From positions 2,976,001 through 3,040,000 of the forward strand of contig NZ_CP157210.1 of the NCBI RefSeq assembly GCF_046736345.1: 64,000 nucleotides of DNA. Reading direction: 5' to 3'. The notes under the pieces are model-generated. The model was not told where the DNA came from and did not search any database. It worked only from the letters and a program-made list of their open reading frames with translations. Origin of the DNA: Hyphococcus formosus (GTDB taxonomy: Bacteria > Pseudomonadota > Alphaproteobacteria > Caulobacterales > Parvularculaceae). Each line of letters opens with the position of its first letter. The stretch's first letter is position 1. Shown piece by piece: positions 63,211 to 64,000 of this stretch. The position numbers and the translations under genes were made by a program.

Positions 63211-64000
63211 TTATTGATATTTTTTGAGAGTCTGAGACGGGAGCTCGCCAAAAAGTTCATTATAATCACGTGCAAATTTGCTTAGATGTGTAAATCCACA
63301 AGCCATTGCAACGTCGGTCACCGATTCGTTCCGATCTACGGCTTCTTTCAATCGCTTCCGCGACAATTGCAGGCGGTATTCCTTTAGATAACGCATCGGG
63401 GTGGTGTTTCGGAATTGTTGAAACCCTGTATGGAGTGAACGCGCGCTAACTCCGGAAATAGCCGTCATATCCGATAGACCGATGGAGTTTGTGGCGTTGG
63501 CGCGTATGAATTCCTCTACCTTTCGAACATAATACGGTGCCGCAGGTGACCTATTCCCGACATATAAATCTGAATGATTGTGAGGCGCTGCAGAAAATAT
63601 CAGGTGTTTGATTGCGTGTTCTACAGCATTACACGAACGCTCGTGACTATAGGCTTCTACGTCCTCGTCGACATCAGCGCAAATTGTTCGAATAAGGTTG
63701 GAAAGGCTACGTGCTTCGCCCTTCAAATCAATTGGTCCCGGTGCAAATTTTAAAGCTGGTCGCACCAACCCTATTTCCTGAAATAATGCAGCCTCTAGGC
63801 TGCTTTTTGAAATTTTTACAGTGAAGTGTTTATAGTCGTGTTCTAAAGTTTGGATTATGTCGTCATCAGGCCCAATGACGCAAAATTGGTGAGGGGTTAA
63901 AATGAAACTCTCACCATTTTGAATGATTTCAGCCGACCCAGCTAACGTAAATTGTAAAAGATAGATGCCGCCGGACGGAGGAATTTTTATATTGACCCGG
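63211..64000 (-). CDS. AraC-family regulator, 5' end beyond window edge
   Basis: The frame is open from the stop at 63211 to the window edge (about 263 residues seen). The N-terminal part has an AraC-binding-like (cupin) domain, with SGGIYLLQFTLAGSAEI and FILTPHQFCVIGPDDDI. The C-terminal AraC HTH pair spans the last 105 residues (SDMTAISGVSARSLHTGF, VTDVAMACGFTHLSKFARDY). A start near 63768 would leave out a clearly coding region, so the gene must begin beyond 64000. It converges on the COG0523 gene and probably controls the adjacent module or a neighbour outside the window. Confidence 0.88.
   Translation of the reverse strand, partial: RVNIKIPPSGGIYLLQFTLAGSAEIIQNGESFILTPHQFCVIGPDDDIIQTLEHDYKHFTVKISKSSLEAALFQEIGLVRPALKFAPGPIDLKGEARSLSNLIRTICADVDEDVEAYSHERSCNAVEHAIKHLIFSAAPHNHSDLYVGNRSPAAPYYVRKVEEFIRANATNSIGLSDMTAISGVSARSLHTGFQQFRNTTPMRYLKEYRLQLSRKRLKEAVDRNESVTDVAMACGFTHLSKFARDYNELFGELPSQTLKKYQ

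Noticed and set aside
1..64000. CRISPR array, prophage, insertion sequence or rRNA operon
   Set aside because: No regularly spaced repeats, phage structural genes, transposase or rRNA signatures were seen on either strand.

Overview
The window looks like chromosomal DNA of a heterotrophic alphaproteobacterium with moderate GC (judged by eye). Support comes from a cpa/tad Flp-pilus locus of Caulobacter-like order, a DUF2794 protein, an L21 with a C-terminal helix-hairpin-helix tail, a YhhN protein, spinster-type MFS and large TonB-dependent receptors. I cannot fix the order; Caulobacterales, Parvularculales, Kordiimonadales or Sphingomonadales-like lineages would all fit. There is no rRNA, CRISPR array, transposase or integrase. 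Genes are tightly packed, with many ATGA-type overlaps and four convergent pairs whose stop codons interlock over 4 nt.

Layout. 1-772(-): partial AI-2E-family permease. 866-4783(+): pabB-pabA-pabC (p-aminobenzoate) followed by an AMP-ligase-like gene with a degenerate phosphate loop. 4823-15487: Flp pilus region, with a CpaC-N-domain protein (-), a CRP-like regulator, the small Flp pilin with a good promoter and a terminator, then cpaA-B-C-D-E-F-tadB-tadC. 15505-18890(-): lytic transglycosylase, uracil-DNA glycosylase-like protein, YhhN protein. 19031-24444(+): ETF-ubiquinone oxidoreductase, TPR lipoprotein, ispE, a WecA/MraY-like transferase. 24445-25479(-): polyprenyl diphosphate synthase. 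25646-29612: SppA-like protease, small membrane protein, YjbQ, DEDDh-type exonuclease-like protein, alpha/beta hydrolase, SapC-like protein. 29754-35927: DsbD-like reductase, pgi, cyclophilin, hisS. 35924-41297: AEC transporter, an 83-nt inverted-repeat element, DUF2794, TPR protein, Bax-inhibitor-1 protein, rsmB.

41440-43453 holds a YbjN-domain protein and two TadE/TadG-like pseudopilins that probably work with the Tad machine 27 kb away. 43544-49441 is an uptake and hydrolysis cluster: AraC-type regulator, TonB receptor, alpha/beta hydrolase, MFS transporter. Then come cspA (-), a 1142-residue secreted beta-helix/RTX protein (-), a FrnE-like DsbA, an exported DsrE-like protein, a DUF2855 protein and the rplU-rpmA operon. 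tRNA-Ser(CGA) at 57024-57113 marks a change in character. To its right lie AT-richer, looser DNA and a second accessory module: TonB receptor, Tat-exported metallo-beta-lactamase-fold hydrolase (GntH-like), COG0523/CobW metal GTPase and, facing it, an AraC-type regulator cut by the window end.

The strongest candidates for undescribed biology are this right-end module, the degenerate AMP-ligase in the pab operon, and the large RTX protein. All functional statements rest on motif reading only; no database search was run.
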